Source: Leptotrichia hongkongensis
GTDB taxonomy: Bacteria; Fusobacteriota; Fusobacteriia; Fusobacteriales; Leptotrichiaceae
Direction: 5' to 3'
DNA length: 64,000 nt
Assembly: GCF_041538065.1 (NCBI RefSeq)
Contig: NZ_JBGORW010000001.1
Coordinates: 62,001 to 126,000 of the forward strand
Positions 40,501-51,047 of the stretch are shown here, one piece after another. The position numbers and the translations under genes were made by a program. The first letter of the stretch is position 1. Each line of letters begins with the position of its first letter. The notes beneath the pieces are model-generated. The model did no database searches. It worked only from the letters and a program-made list of their open reading frames with translations, and was not told the DNA's origin.

Positions 40501-40812
40501 TTGGCAAAAGAAGTTTTAGAAAAAATAAAAAAGGCTGAAAGTGAATCAGATAGAATTATTGCTGATGCAAATGAAAAAGCAAAAGATATTTTGAAAAATA
40601 TTGAGCAAAAGATAAAAGATGACAGCGATAAAATAATTTCTGAAGCCGGTATTGAAGCTGAAAATCTAAAAAATCAGTCAATAGAGGATGCTGAAAAAAA
40701 AGTAAACTCCCTCTTGAATAGTAAAGAGGAGGATGTAAACAGGATTCTTAATATTGATGAAAAGAGAATAGATGAAGTTGTTAATTTATTAGCGGAGAGG
40801 ATTGTGAAATAA
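40501..40812 (+). CDS. ntpF: V-type ATPase peripheral-stalk subunit (NtpF/AhaH-like)
   Basis: 103 residues, almost wholly a charged coiled coil (AKEVLEKIKKAESESDRIIADANEKAKDILKNI...). This is typical of the short peripheral-stalk subunit that pairs with subunit E to hold the stator. The start is TTG 40501, 8 nt after GAAGGAGG; an ATG- or TTG-led extension to 40369 would run through the promoter and is rejected. The stop shares one base with the next ATG. It opens the nine-gene ntp F-I-K-E-C-G-A-B-D order known from Enterococcus hirae. Confidence 0.85.
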   Translation: MAKEVLEKIKKAESESDRIIADANEKAKDILKNIEQKIKDDSDKIISEAGIEAENLKNQSIEDAEKKVNSLLNSKEEDVNRILNIDEKRIDEVVNLLAERIVK

Positions 40813-42785
40813 TGGCAATAGTTAAAATGAGTAAATTTGAATTAGTTGTTTTCGCAGAACAAAGAGCTAAAATATTGAAGGCACTTCAAAAATTCAAGGA
40901 AGTAAATTTTGTTGATATTAAATTACATGATGAAAATGGAGAAATAGACAAGGATGCAGTTGAAGGTGTTACAAAATATGTGAACAACGAAGAATTAACA
41001 CATATTGACGAAAGACTTTATCAGTTGAATAATGCAATTTCTCTTATTAAAAAGTACGATGAGAGAAAAACACGTTTAAGAGATATTATTCATGGAAATG
41101 ATAATTATACTTTTGATACATTGTCTAAAAAGGCATTGGATTATGACTGGAAAAAAATTTCTTCAGAATTGAATTCGATTGGAGTGCAGTATTCACAGAT
41201 AAAATCAGAAATTTCAAAAAAATACGCACACTATGATGAAATAGAGTTATGGGAACGGCTAGATGTAAATCCTAAAGAGTTAAAAAGTCTGAAAAAGGTA
41301 AATACATTTTTAGGAACAATACCAATAAAGCTCAAAGGTAACTTTATTGAAGGAATTTCTGAACTTGATAAGATTTATTATGAGGAACTAAGAATTTCTA
41401 AAGATGAAGTCTATTATCTTGTAATTTCAAGTAATGACGAAAACGAAAAGGAAAAATTATCTGAAATTTTTAGAAATAATAGTTTTAGTGTGGAAAATCT
41501 TGATATTGATGCAGTTCCACGTGAATATAAAGTTAAGTTGCAAAAAGAAATAGAAGAGCTGAAAAAACAAAAACGTAAATTAAAATCTCAAATTAAAACT
41601 TATAGTGAAGATTTGAACGATTTACAAGCGGTTTATGAATATTTACAAAATAAAAAATTGCGTATTGTGGAATCAGAAAAATTAGCACAAACTGAAAATA
41701 CTGTTTTAATAAAAGGATGGATTCCAGAAGAAAAAATAGAGGAATTTGAAAAAGTTGTAAAAAGTGAAGCGGATGATAATTATTATCTAAAAGTTACAGA
41801 AGCAGATAAAAATGACGAGACAGTGCCGATTAAGTTAAAAAATGGAAAGGTTGCAACTGTATTTGAAAATTTGACAGGGATGTATGCTTATCCAAGATAT
41901 AATGAAATCGATCCAACGCCTTTATTTACACCATTTTATATTTTATTCTTTGGGATGATGGGAGCAGATGTGGGTTACGGGCTTGTGTTATTGCTTGCAA
42001 CAATATTTGTTTTAAAAGTAGTTAATTTAAGTTCTCAAATGAGAAAATCTGTTAAATTTTTCTTTTATTTAAGTTTTTCTGTTATTTTCTGGGGAATTTT
42101 GTATGGTTCGTATTTTGGTGCAGAAATAAATGGAGTATGGCGACTTGTAAATCCTGCAAAACAATATAATAGCTTATTAATTGGCTCAATTATATTTGGT
42201 GTAGTTCATATATTTATTGGGCTTGGAATAAAAGCATATTTATTGATTAGGGATGGAAAATCGCTGGATGCAGTTTATGATGTGCTATTCTGGTATATGG
42301 CACTTATGGGCGGAATGGTGTATTTAATATTCAAATTGATGAATTTATCGCCTATTGTAACAAGTATTTCGATGTGGATTATGATTGCTGGAATGGTCGG
42401 AATTGTACTTACTGGTGGACGTGAGGCTAAAGGAGTTGGTGCAAAATTAGGTGGAGGACTTTACAGCCTTTACGGAATTTCAAGTTATGTAGGTGATTTT
42501 GTATCGTATTCAAGACTTATGGCTTTAGGTCTTTCTGGTGGATTTATCGCATCGGCCATAAATATGATTGCTGGAATGATTAGTGGAAATTGGTTTGGAA
42601 TGATATTTGTGCCAGTAATATTAATAGGTGGGCATCTATTTAATATGTTCTTATCTTTCTTAGGAGCTTATGTCCATACTTCAAGACTTATGTATGTTGA
42701 ATATTTTGGTAAATTCTACGAAGGTGGAGGAAAACCATTTAAGGACTTTAGAACAGAAAGTAAATATATAAACATGGATGATTAA
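40812..42785 (+). CDS. ntpI: V-type ATPase subunit I (a-subunit)
   Basis: 657 residues: an N-terminal cytoplasmic half with long coiled coils (about 220-290) and a membrane half from about residue 375 with around eight helices (for example PLFTPFYILFFGMMGADVGYGLVLLL and YVGDFVSYSRLMALGLSGGFIASAIN). The conserved arginine of SYSRLMALGLSGG is expected to face the rotor-ring glutamate and separate the entry and exit half-channels. The C-terminus reads HTSRLMYVEYFGKFYEGGGKPF, standard for the family. It is the stator part of ion translocation. Confidence 0.95.
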   Translation: MAIVKMSKFELVVFAEQRAKILKALQKFKEVNFVDIKLHDENGEIDKDAVEGVTKYVNNEELTHIDERLYQLNNAISLIKKYDERKTRLRDIIHGNDNYTFDTLSKKALDYDWKKISSELNSIGVQYSQIKSEISKKYAHYDEIELWERLDVNPKELKSLKKVNTFLGTIPIKLKGNFIEGISELDKIYYEELRISKDEVYYLVISSNDENEKEKLSEIFRNNSFSVENLDIDAVPREYKVKLQKEIEELKKQKRKLKSQIKTYSEDLNDLQAVYEYLQNKKLRIVESEKLAQTENTVLIKGWIPEEKIEEFEKVVKSEADDNYYLKVTEADKNDETVPIKLKNGKVATVFENLTGMYAYPRYNEIDPTPLFTPFYILFFGMMGADVGYGLVLLLATIFVLKVVNLSSQMRKSVKFFFYLSFSVIFWGILYGSYFGAEINGVWRLVNPAKQYNSLLIGSIIFGVVHIFIGLGIKAYLLIRDGKSLDAVYDVLFWYMALMGGMVYLIFKLMNLSPIVTSISMWIMIAGMVGIVLTGGREAKGVGAKLGGGLYSLYGISSYVGDFVSYSRLMALGLSGGFIASAINMIAGMISGNWFGMIFVPVILIGGHLFNMFLSFLGAYVHTSRLMYVEYFGKFYEGGGKPFKDFRTESKYINMDD

Positions 42786-42861
42786 TTTAATAATAAATTT
42801 ATTTCAATTGAATAAATTTTGTTTGTGAAAAATAAAAAATTAAGTTAAATTGTTAAAATAA

Positions 42862-43362
<501 letters not shown>

Positions 43363-43426
43363 TTTTATTTTATAAAATAAACAAACAGAGTGTAAATATG
43401 ACATAAAAAACGGAAAAGGAGTAAAT

Positions 43427-43978
43427 ATGTCTAATTTAGATAATTTAACATCAAAAATAATAACTGATGCTAAATCGAAAGCAGATGGAATCATAAAAGA
43501 TGCTGAGGAAAAAGCAAAGCAAAAATATGATTTGGAAATAAAAAAAGTTGATGTGAAAAAACAAACATTACTTGAAAATGCAAGAAGAGAGCGTGAACTG
43601 CTTTCAGATAGAATTAAGTCAAGTGCAAACTTAAAGTCTAGAAATGAAAAATTGAAGGCAAAACAGACAGTAATTAACAAAGTTATAGATAAACTAAAAG
43701 CAAAACTTGTTAATATGAATGAGAATGACTACATCAGTTATTTGAATCAGAATATTGATAAAAATTCTATAGCTGGAAAAGAGTTAATTGTAAAAAAAGA
43801 ATTTGTAGATAAAGTCAAACAAGAGTTTTCAACTGCAAAAGTTAAGGAAAATGAGTTTGTAAGTTCAGGATTTATCATTGAAGAAAATGGAATTCAGGAA
43901 AATTATACTTTTGAAGTAAAATTGGATTTTATGAGAGATGAACTGGAAGTCGAAATTTCCAGACTTCTTTTTTCATAA
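43427..43978 (+). CDS. ntpE: V-type ATPase subunit E
   Basis: 183 residues: an N-terminal coiled coil (SNLDNLTSKIITDAKSKADGIIKDAEEKAKQK...) and a C-terminal globular part (from about residue 105) that contacts the catalytic head. This is the long peripheral-stalk subunit and partner of the first gene's product. AAAGGAG lies before ATG 43427. Sequence conservation in this family is low; the position between K and C and the coiled-coil layout support the call. Confidence 0.9.
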   Translation: MSNLDNLTSKIITDAKSKADGIIKDAEEKAKQKYDLEIKKVDVKKQTLLENARRERELLSDRIKSSANLKSRNEKLKAKQTVINKVIDKLKAKLVNMNENDYISYLNQNIDKNSIAGKELIVKKEFVDKVKQEFSTAKVKENEFVSSGFIIEENGIQENYTFEVKLDFMRDELEVEISRLLFS

Positions 43979-44072
43979 TTTAAATAAAATTTATAAAAAT
44001 TTAAGTTTTATGACTGTTTTTATAAAATAAATTTTATAATTAACTGGAATTTGTAATTAAAGGGAGAAAAAA

Positions 44073-45071
44073 ATGGATAGAATGGATTACGGACAAAGTG
44101 TCGTAACTATTAGAATACTGGAAAAAAGGCTTTTGACTAGAAATAGGCTGGAACGAATGATAGAAGCCCAGACTCCCGAAGAAGTGCTAAAATTACTGGG
44201 AGAAACAGAATATTCTCAAGATATGGCTGATATTCATGGAAGCCAGGATTATGAAATAATCTTAAAAAGAGAAACAGAACGTGTATTTTCAATTGTAAGA
44301 AATATGATAAAAAACACTGGAATTGTTGATGTTTTATCTCTTAAATATGATTATCATAATTTAAAAGTGTTGTTAAAAAGCAAAATAACAGGAAAAGATT
44401 TTTCAAGTTTGCTTATGCAGGCTGGAACGATTGATGCTAGTAAATTTAAGGTGAAATTTGAATCACAAAGCAACGACTTGCCACAAGAAATAATGGAAGC
44501 AATTGATGAAGTTCAGAAGGATTTTGAAGAAAATCATAATCCTCAGAGAATTGATATAATTGTAGATAAACATTATTTTAGAAATCTATCAAGGCTTGCA
44601 AAGGAAATCGACGTAAAAGTGATTACTGATTATGTAGAAGGATTGATAGACTTTCAAAATATGATAACTCTATTTAGGGTTCAGAAGCAAAAACGTGATG
44701 CAAGATTTCTGGAAACTGTTATTTTTGAAGGTGGGACAATTTCAAAAAATAAAATTGTTGCATCAATAAATGATAACACAGACACTATCTTGAATAAGTT
44801 TAAGAAAGAAAAACTGGGGACATATCTAGTAAAAGGATTAGAAGCATTTAGCGAAACAAAAAGATTGTCAGAACTTGAAAAAATTTCAGATAATTACCTG
44901 ATGGAATTAAATAAAGAATCAAAATATGTTGTATTTGGACCAGAGCCATTATTCACATATCTAGTTGCAAAAGAGCGTGAAATCAATGCAGTTAGAATGA
45001 TAATGGTAAGCAAAATAAACAACATAAGTTCAGATAAAATAAGGGAAAGGTTGCGTGAAACTTATGCATAA
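44073..45071 (+). CDS. ntpC: V-type ATPase subunit C
   Basis: 332 residues, all helical, of the V-ATPase C/d-subunit family: a funnel that joins the central shaft to the membrane ring. Recognisable family features are the early LEKRLLTRNRLERMIEAQTPEEVLKLL and the late GPEPLFTYLVAKEREINAVRMIMVSKIN with KIRERLRETYA. GGGAG lies before ATG 44073. Its 3' end overlaps the start of the next gene. Confidence 0.93.
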   Translation: MDRMDYGQSVVTIRILEKRLLTRNRLERMIEAQTPEEVLKLLGETEYSQDMADIHGSQDYEIILKRETERVFSIVRNMIKNTGIVDVLSLKYDYHNLKVLLKSKITGKDFSSLLMQAGTIDASKFKVKFESQSNDLPQEIMEAIDEVQKDFEENHNPQRIDIIVDKHYFRNLSRLAKEIDVKVITDYVEGLIDFQNMITLFRVQKQKRDARFLETVIFEGGTISKNKIVASINDNTDTILNKFKKEKLGTYLVKGLEAFSETKRLSELEKISDNYLMELNKESKYVVFGPEPLFTYLVAKEREINAVRMIMVSKINNISSDKIRERLRETYA

Positions 45072-45372
45072 AATAGGTGTAGTTGGAGATAAGGATTCTA
45101 TTTTATCGTTTAAGGCACTAGGAATTGATGTGTATCCTGTTGTTACAAAGGAAGAGGCAAGAAGCACGATTGATGAGATGGCAAGTAATGACTATGGTAT
45201 TATCTTTGTGACTGAACAAATTGCCGCATTAATTGAAAATACCATTGAAAGATACAATCGTGAAGTGCTTCCAGCTGTTATTTTGATTCCGAATAATCAG
45301 GGAAGTTTGGGAATTGGGCTTAAAAAGATAGACGAGTATGTTGAAAAAGCGATAGGATCTAATATATTTTAG
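45064..45372 (+). CDS. ntpG: V-type ATPase subunit F (NtpG)
   Basis: 102 residues with the subunit F signature HKIGVVGDKDSILSFKALGIDVYPV, then DYGIIFVTEQIA and the conserved LPAVILIPNNQGSLGIGLKKIDEYVEKAIG. It binds the central shaft subunit D. ATG 45064 gives the family-typical start; GTG at 45055, nine bases upstream and in frame, has slightly better spacing from AAAGG and is an alternative. It overlaps ntpC by 8 bp and precedes ntpA by 17 bp. Confidence 0.93.
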   Translation: MHKIGVVGDKDSILSFKALGIDVYPVVTKEEARSTIDEMASNDYGIIFVTEQIAALIENTIERYNREVLPAVILIPNNQGSLGIGLKKIDEYVEKAIGSNIF

Positions 45373-45389
45373 ATGAAAGGAGAAATTCA

Positions 45390-47162
45390 TTGAAAACAGG
45401 AAGAATAATAAAAGTTTCTGGACCTCTTGTTGTTGCAGAAGGTATGGAAAATGCCAATGTATATGATGTGGTAAGAGTTTCGGAGAAAAAATTGATAGGT
45501 GAAATTATTGAAATGAGAGGCGATCAGGCTTCTATTCAAGTATATGAAGAAACATCAGGAATTGGGCCAGGAGAAGAGGTTTTCACAACTGGAGAGCCTT
45601 TGAGTGTTGAATTGGGACCTGGACTTATTGAAGCGATGTTTGATGGAATTCAACGTCCGCTAAAGGAATATCAGGAAATAGCAGGAGACTTTTTGGAAAA
45701 AGGAATAGAAGTAAAACCTTTAAATAGAGAGAAAAAATGGGAATTTGAGCCTGTGCTATCTATTGGAGCAACAGTTGAAACTGGAGATGTATTAGGAACT
45801 GTTCAGGAAACTTCTGTTGTAAATCATAAAATTATGGTTCCAGCAGGAATAAAAGGAACTTTGAAAACTATTAAAAGTGGTAGTTACACAGTAGTTGACA
45901 CAATTGCAGTAATTGAAACTGAAAAAGGTGAAGTAGAAGTTCAAATGATGCAAAAATGGCCAGTAAGACGTGGAAGAAAATATAAACAAAAATTAAACCC
46001 GGAAGCTCCATTAATTACAGGACAAAGAGTAATTGACACATTCTTCCCTGTAACTAAAGGTGGGACTGCATGTGTACCAGGACCTTTTGGATCTGGAAAA
46101 ACAGTTGTACAGCACCAAATGGCTAAATGGGCAGATGCTGAAATTATAGTTTATGTAGGATGTGGAGAACGTGGAAATGAGATGACGGACGTTCTTATGG
46201 AATTTCCAGAAATTATAGATCCAAAAACTGGACAATCATTAATGAAAAGAACTGTACTTATAGCAAATACTTCAAATATGCCAGTTGCAGCCAGAGAAGC
46301 TAGTATTTATACTGGAATCACAATTGCAGAATATTTTAGGGATATGGGATATTCAGTGGCAATAATGGCGGATTCTACTTCGAGATGGGCAGAAGCTCTT
46401 AGGGAAATGTCTGGACGGCTTGAAGAGATGCCAGGGGATGAAGGATACCCAGCTTATCTAGGTTCAAGAGCTGCTGAATTTTATGAAAGAGCAGGAAAAG
46501 TAATTTGTCTTGGACAAGATGGAAGAGAAGGGGCATTGACAGTTATTGGAGCGGTTTCTCCTCCAGGTGGAGATATTTCAGAGCCAGTATCTCAGGCTAC
46601 ACTTCGTATTGTTAAAGTATTCTGGGGATTAGATGCCAATTTGGCGTATAGACGTCATTTCCCAGCAATTAACTGGCTAAATTCATATTCATTGTATCAA
46701 GGAAAAGTTGATAACTGGATGGATCAGAATGTAGGGCCTAAATTTTCTAAAAATAGAGCACGTGCAATTTCATTACTACAAGAAGAAAATAGCCTACAGG
46801 AAATTGTTAGGCTGGTTGGTAAGGACACTTTGTCAGAAAAAGATCAGCTTAAGCTTGAAATTGCAAAATCAATAAGAGAAGATTACTTGCAGCAAAATGC
46901 GTTTATGGAATCAGATACTTATACTTCGCTTGAAAAACAGGATAAAATGCTTGACTTAGTATTGAAGTTCTATGATGAAGGATTAAGAGGGCTTGAAAAT
47001 GGAGCATATTTAAGTGAAATTATCGCAATGCCTGTAAGAGAAAGAATTGCAAGAGCAAAATATTTACCTGAAGCAGAATTAGGTAAAATTGATGAAATAG
47101 CAAAAGAACTGGAAAAAGAAATTGATGAACTTGTAAATAAAGGAGGTGTAGCAAATGCTTAA
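45390..47162 (+). CDS. ntpA: V-type ATPase catalytic subunit A
   Basis: 590 residues, the nucleotide-hydrolysing head subunit. P-loop GPFGSGKTVVQ (231-238 core), VYVGCGERGNEMTDVL, the family's non-homologous insert (about 110-190, EFEPVLSIGATVETGDVLG), MADSTSRWAEALREMSGRLEEMPGDEGYPAYL and the C-terminal helical domain. TTG 45390 is the start, with AAAGGAG upstream. The gene ends inside the start of ntpB, whose ribosome site GGAGG lies in the last codons here. Confidence 0.97.
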   Translation: MKTGRIIKVSGPLVVAEGMENANVYDVVRVSEKKLIGEIIEMRGDQASIQVYEETSGIGPGEEVFTTGEPLSVELGPGLIEAMFDGIQRPLKEYQEIAGDFLEKGIEVKPLNREKKWEFEPVLSIGATVETGDVLGTVQETSVVNHKIMVPAGIKGTLKTIKSGSYTVVDTIAVIETEKGEVEVQMMQKWPVRRGRKYKQKLNPEAPLITGQRVIDTFFPVTKGGTACVPGPFGSGKTVVQHQMAKWADAEIIVYVGCGERGNEMTDVLMEFPEIIDPKTGQSLMKRTVLIANTSNMPVAAREASIYTGITIAEYFRDMGYSVAIMADSTSRWAEALREMSGRLEEMPGDEGYPAYLGSRAAEFYERAGKVICLGQDGREGALTVIGAVSPPGGDISEPVSQATLRIVKVFWGLDANLAYRRHFPAINWLNSYSLYQGKVDNWMDQNVGPKFSKNRARAISLLQEENSLQEIVRLVGKDTLSEKDQLKLEIAKSIREDYLQQNAFMESDTYTSLEKQDKMLDLVLKFYDEGLRGLENGAYLSEIIAMPVRERIARAKYLPEAELGKIDEIAKELEKEIDELVNKGGVANA

Positions 47163-48534
47163 GGAATACAAAACTATCAAGGAAATAGTAGGACCACTTA
47201 TGGTTGTTGAAGGTGTGGAAGGAATAAAATATGAGGAACTTGTTGAAATTGAAACACAAAATGGAGAACTTCGTCGTGGACGTGTACTTGAAGTAAATGG
47301 CGATAAGGCAGTAGTACAGCTATTTGAAAATTCAGCTGGAATTAATTTAAAGGATTCAAAAGTAAGATTTTTGGGTAGACCTTTGTCGCTTGGAGTATCA
47401 GAAGATATGATAGGGCGTGTATTTGATGGATTGGGTCGGCCAAAAGATAATGGACCAAAAATAATTCCTGAAAAGACATTGGATATAAATGGAACGGCTA
47501 TAAATCCAGTTGCACGTGATTATCCGTCAGAATTTATTCAAACAGGAGTCTCTGCAATTGATGGATTAAATACGCTTGTTAGAGGGCAAAAATTACCAAT
47601 TTTCTCTGGTTCAGGGCTTCCGCATGCAGAATTAGCACTTCAAATTGCAAGACAGGCAAAAGTTTTGGGAACAGATTCAAAATTTGCGGTAGTGTTTGGA
47701 GCGATTGGAATTACATTTGAAGAAGCTCAGACATTTACAGAAGATTTTGTAAAAACAGGAGCGATTGACAGGGCAGTATTGTTTATGAACTTAGCTAACG
47801 ATCCTGCAATTGAACGTTTGTCTACACCAAAAATGGCACTTACTTGTGCAGAATACTTGGCATTTGAAAAAGGAATGCACGTACTTGTAATTTTGACTGA
47901 CTTGACTAACTATTGTGAAGCGTTAAGGGAAGTTTCGGCGGCAAGAAAAGAAGTTCCTGGAAGAAGAGGATACCCTGGATACCTGTATACTGACTTATCC
48001 ACAATTTATGAAAGAGCAGGAAGAATTAAAGGACGTGAAGGTTCAATTACGCAAATACCAATTTTGACAATGCCAGAAGATGATAAGACACATCCGATTC
48101 CAGATTTGACTGGATATATTACAGAGGGGCAAATAATCTTGTCAAGAGATTTATACAAACAGAACTTAATGCCTCCAATAAATGTTTTACCATCACTTTC
48201 AAGATTGAAGGATAAAGGGATTGGAAAAGGAAAAACTAGAGAAGATCATGCAGATACAATGAATCAGTTATTTGCAGCTTATGCAACTGGTAAGGAAGCA
48301 AAGGAACTTGCTGTAATCCTAGGGGAATCAGCATTATCTGAAACTGATAAGGCATTTGTTAAATTTACAACTGCATTTGAGGAACAATATGTAGCTCAAG
48401 GGTTTGATAATAACAGAACTATTGAAGACACTTTAAATTTAGGATGGGATTTACTAAAAATATTACCAAGAACAGAGTTGAAAAGAATTAGAGACGAATA
48501 TTTGGAAAAATATTTACCTGCAGGAGATGAATAG
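47155..48534 (+). CDS. ntpB: V-type ATPase subunit B
   Basis: 459 residues, the non-catalytic partner of subunit A. It has the same fold but lacks a P-loop: LPIFSGSGLPHAELALQIARQ stands at that place. Other family blocks are MIGRVFDGLGRP, FIQTGVSAIDGLNTLVRGQ, DLTNYCEALREVSAARKEVPGRRGYPGYLYTDL and PSLSRLKDKGIGKGKTREDH. ATG 47155 overlaps the ntpA stop by 8 bp. The length is normal. Confidence 0.97.
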   Translation: MLKEYKTIKEIVGPLMVVEGVEGIKYEELVEIETQNGELRRGRVLEVNGDKAVVQLFENSAGINLKDSKVRFLGRPLSLGVSEDMIGRVFDGLGRPKDNGPKIIPEKTLDINGTAINPVARDYPSEFIQTGVSAIDGLNTLVRGQKLPIFSGSGLPHAELALQIARQAKVLGTDSKFAVVFGAIGITFEEAQTFTEDFVKTGAIDRAVLFMNLANDPAIERLSTPKMALTCAEYLAFEKGMHVLVILTDLTNYCEALREVSAARKEVPGRRGYPGYLYTDLSTIYERAGRIKGREGSITQIPILTMPEDDKTHPIPDLTGYITEGQIILSRDLYKQNLMPPINVLPSLSRLKDKGIGKGKTREDHADTMNQLFAAYATGKEAKELAVILGESALSETDKAFVKFTTAFEEQYVAQGFDNNRTIEDTLNLGWDLLKILPRTELKRIRDEYLEKYLPAGDE

Positions 48535-48537
48535 ACT

Positions 48538-49176
48538 ATGGCAAGATTAAATGTAAATCCTACAAGAATGGAGCTGAGCCGTTTAAAGATACGTCTAAAA
48601 ACTGCTAAAAGCGGACATAAACTGTTAAAGGACAAGCAAGACGAACTTATGCGTCAATTTATTATTTTAATAAAACAAAATAGAAAATTGCGTGAAGAAG
48701 TGGAAGGAAAATTACAAAATTCATTTAAGGATTTTTTACTTGCAAGAGGAGTAATGTCTGATGAAATGCTTGAAAATGCTATTGCATATTCGGAAGATAA
48801 ACTTTTAGCAGATATAAAAACTAAAAATGTAATGAGCGTAATTGTTCCAACAATGACTTTTAATAGAGATATGGAAAATGCAGAAGTATCTTATCCTTAT
48901 GGATATGCTCAAACATCTGCTGATTTAGATGATGCTGTTGATGGCTTGAATCGAGTAATGAAAGACTTGCTGGAATTGGCAGAAACCGAAAAGGCATGTC
49001 AGCTTATGGCAGATGAAGTAGAAAAAACAAGACGGCGTGTAAACGCATTGGAATACATGACAATTCCACAGCTTGAAGAAACAATTCGTTATATTCAGAT
49101 GAAACTTGATGAAAATGAAAGATCAAGCATCACAAGGCTTATGAAAGTTAAGGATATGATGGCAGAAAAAGCATAA
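48538..49176 (+). CDS. ntpD: V-type ATPase subunit D
   Basis: 212 residues forming the central rotor shaft, a long antiparallel coiled coil. Family signature at the start: RLNVNPTRMELSRLKIRLKTAKSGHKLLKDKQDELMRQF; and near the end, KTRRRVNALEYMTIPQLEETIRYIQMKLDENERSSITRLMKVKDMM. It is the last gene of the operon, 3 bp after ntpB, and is followed by a terminator. Confidence 0.96.
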   Translation: MARLNVNPTRMELSRLKIRLKTAKSGHKLLKDKQDELMRQFIILIKQNRKLREEVEGKLQNSFKDFLLARGVMSDEMLENAIAYSEDKLLADIKTKNVMSVIVPTMTFNRDMENAEVSYPYGYAQTSADLDDAVDGLNRVMKDLLELAETEKACQLMADEVEKTRRRVNALEYMTIPQLEETIRYIQMKLDENERSSITRLMKVKDMMAEKA

Positions 49177-49206
49177 ATAAATTAGAAGTTTTTTTGATAA
49201 AAATTA

Positions 49207-49233
49207 GAGTCGCTTAATTGCGACTCTTTTTAT
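49207..49233 (+). terminator. Terminator of the V-ATPase operon
   Basis: AGAGTCGC (49207-49214), loop TTAATT, GCGACTCT (49221-49228), then five T. One of the most GC-rich stems in the window. Confidence 0.9.
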
Positions 49234-49339
49234 AGTAAAACTGCTTTAAAACTAAACTCAAAAGTTATAACTATTTTACTCAGAACCTAAATTTATATAA
49301 TTTTTAGTAGTTTAATTTTAAGTAGGTTTGAGTATATAT
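49234..49339. repeat. Palindromic intergenic repeat element, copy C
   Basis: Starts TAGTAAAACTGCTTTAAAA at 49234 and ends GTAGGTTTGAGTATATA. It shares the layout and ends of copies A, B and D, and lies between the converging V-ATPase operon and thrC. Confidence 0.7.
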
Positions 49340-49372
49340 TGAATATTTTTTAAAAATCTGCTTTTGATTTCT

Positions 49373-50866
49373 TTATTTTAAATCTTTTATATATTTTTTC
49401 ACAAAATCTTGAATATCAGTCTTATCAATTACATTCGAAAATCTTATTTCTGAATTTCTGACTTCTGTTAATTTTTCTGGAAATTTTACCCCGGTAGTTT
49501 CTGATATTTCATCTAAAATTGTATAAGGATCTTTTGTTTCATCAATTCCCAATGCTTTTGCAATTGGAGTTGGGAATTTGAATGGGTGTGCTGTTGACAT
49601 TATTACTGTGTGAGTGTTTTTATCTAAATTACTATTATTTAATTTTTCATAAACAGAATAAGCGACTGCTGTGTGAGGATCCATTAAATAATGATAATTT
49701 TCATACACACTTTTAATTGCATTTACAGTTTCATCGTCATTTGCAAACTCTCCATAAAATTCATTTTGAATATTTTTCAATTCCTCTTCATTTACAGACA
49801 ACTCTCCTCCTGAAAGCAAGTTTGTAATCAATTCATTTACTCTTTCAGAGTTTTCATTTAATGCGTAATATAGATATCTCTCAAAGTTTGATGAAAGAAG
49901 AATATCCATAGATGGAGAATTTGTTGCATAAAAATCTCTATTTTTATTGTATATTCCAGTTTGGAAGAAGTCAGCTAGAACTTTATTTTTGTTTGAAGCC
50001 GAAATAAATTTTTTGATTGGTATCCCAAGTTTTTTAGCGATAAATCCAGCCAAAATATTTCCAAAGTTCCCAGTTGGAACTACAACATTAAATTCCTCAT
50101 TAGGTTTAATTGTTCCAGCCTTTACCAAATTTACATAAGTTGATACATAATATATGATTTGTGGGAATAATCTTCCGATGTTGATTGAGTTTGCACTGGA
50201 AAACATTACGTTATGGTCGTTTGCGTATTTTTTAAATTCTTCGCTAGAAAAAATGACTTTTATGGCACTTTGAGCATCGTCAAAATTTCCGTTTATTGCG
50301 ACTATTTCTACATTGTTTCCAAGTTGTTTTCGCATTTGTTCTTCCTGCATTGGGCTAACTCCATTTTTAGGATAAAATACAACAATGTTAATTCCGTCAA
50401 TATCTTTGAATCCTTCAAGTGCAGCTTTTCCAGTATCTCCAGAAGTTGCAGCTAAAATCAATATTTTTTTATCTTCTTTTTGTTTTTCTTTACTTAAAAG
50501 TAGTAAATACGGGAATAATGAAAGAGCTAAATCTTTAAATGCCAATGTTCTTCCATGAAACAGTTCTCCAAAACTCACTTTTTCATTTAGTTTATGTATA
50601 GGAACAATATTTTCATCATTGAAAGTAGAGCTATTATAAGCACTATTAACAGCTTTTTTTATTTCCTCATCTGAAAATTCGGTAAAAAATAGTTTTATAA
50701 TTTTTTCTGAAAGTTCTTGATAAGATAAATTTTTCAGTTCATCATAAGTCAATTTCACTTCTGGCAATTTTTCAGGAATATAAAGTCCCCCACCATTTGC
50801 AAGCCCATGTAGTGTGGCAAAAGTAGAGCTTTGTAACTCACTGCCTCTTGTACTTTTATAATTCAT
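49373..50866 (-). CDS. thrC: Threonine synthase
   Basis: A 497-residue PLP enzyme converting O-phosphohomoserine to threonine, of the long (yeast/E. coli-like) class. N-terminal MNYKSTRGSELQSSTFATLHGLANGGGLYIPE; the PLP lysine is in HGRTLAFKDLAL (Lys111). Further blocks: LAATSGDTGKAALEGF, VFYPKNGVSPMQEEQM, SSANSINIGRLFPQIIYY, VPTGNFGNILAGFIAKKLGIP, and MDPHTAVAYSVY. AAAGAGGTG precedes ATG 50866 on the minus strand. No other threonine gene is nearby in the window. Its promoter region is shared, back to back, with the next gene. Confidence 0.97.
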   Translation of the reverse strand: MNYKSTRGSELQSSTFATLHGLANGGGLYIPEKLPEVKLTYDELKNLSYQELSEKIIKLFFTEFSDEEIKKAVNSAYNSSTFNDENIVPIHKLNEKVSFGELFHGRTLAFKDLALSLFPYLLLLSKEKQKEDKKILILAATSGDTGKAALEGFKDIDGINIVVFYPKNGVSPMQEEQMRKQLGNNVEIVAINGNFDDAQSAIKVIFSSEEFKKYANDHNVMFSSANSINIGRLFPQIIYYVSTYVNLVKAGTIKPNEEFNVVVPTGNFGNILAGFIAKKLGIPIKKFISASNKNKVLADFFQTGIYNKNRDFYATNSPSMDILLSSNFERYLYYALNENSERVNELITNLLSGGELSVNEEELKNIQNEFYGEFANDDETVNAIKSVYENYHYLMDPHTAVAYSVYEKLNNSNLDKNTHTVIMSTAHPFKFPTPIAKALGIDETKDPYTILDEISETTGVKFPEKLTEVRNSEIRFSNVIDKTDIQDFVKKYIKDLK

Positions 50867-50970
50867 AATTACACCTCTTTTTAATTATTTTGTTTATAAA
50901 GTATTATAACATAAAAAAATACCCCAATCAATTGAAATAGAGTATTTTTTCACTTTTATTTCTTATAGTA

Positions 50971-50998
50971 TTGACTTTTTATATAAATATGGTATAAT
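50971..50998 (+). promoter_or_regulatory. Promoter of a secreted protein gene
   Basis: TTGACT (50971-50976), 16-bp spacer, TATAAT (50993-50998). Confidence 0.7.
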
Positions 50999-51047
50999 AT
51001 TTACTGTAAAATATACAAAGTAAAAAAATATTTTAGAAGGAATTTTT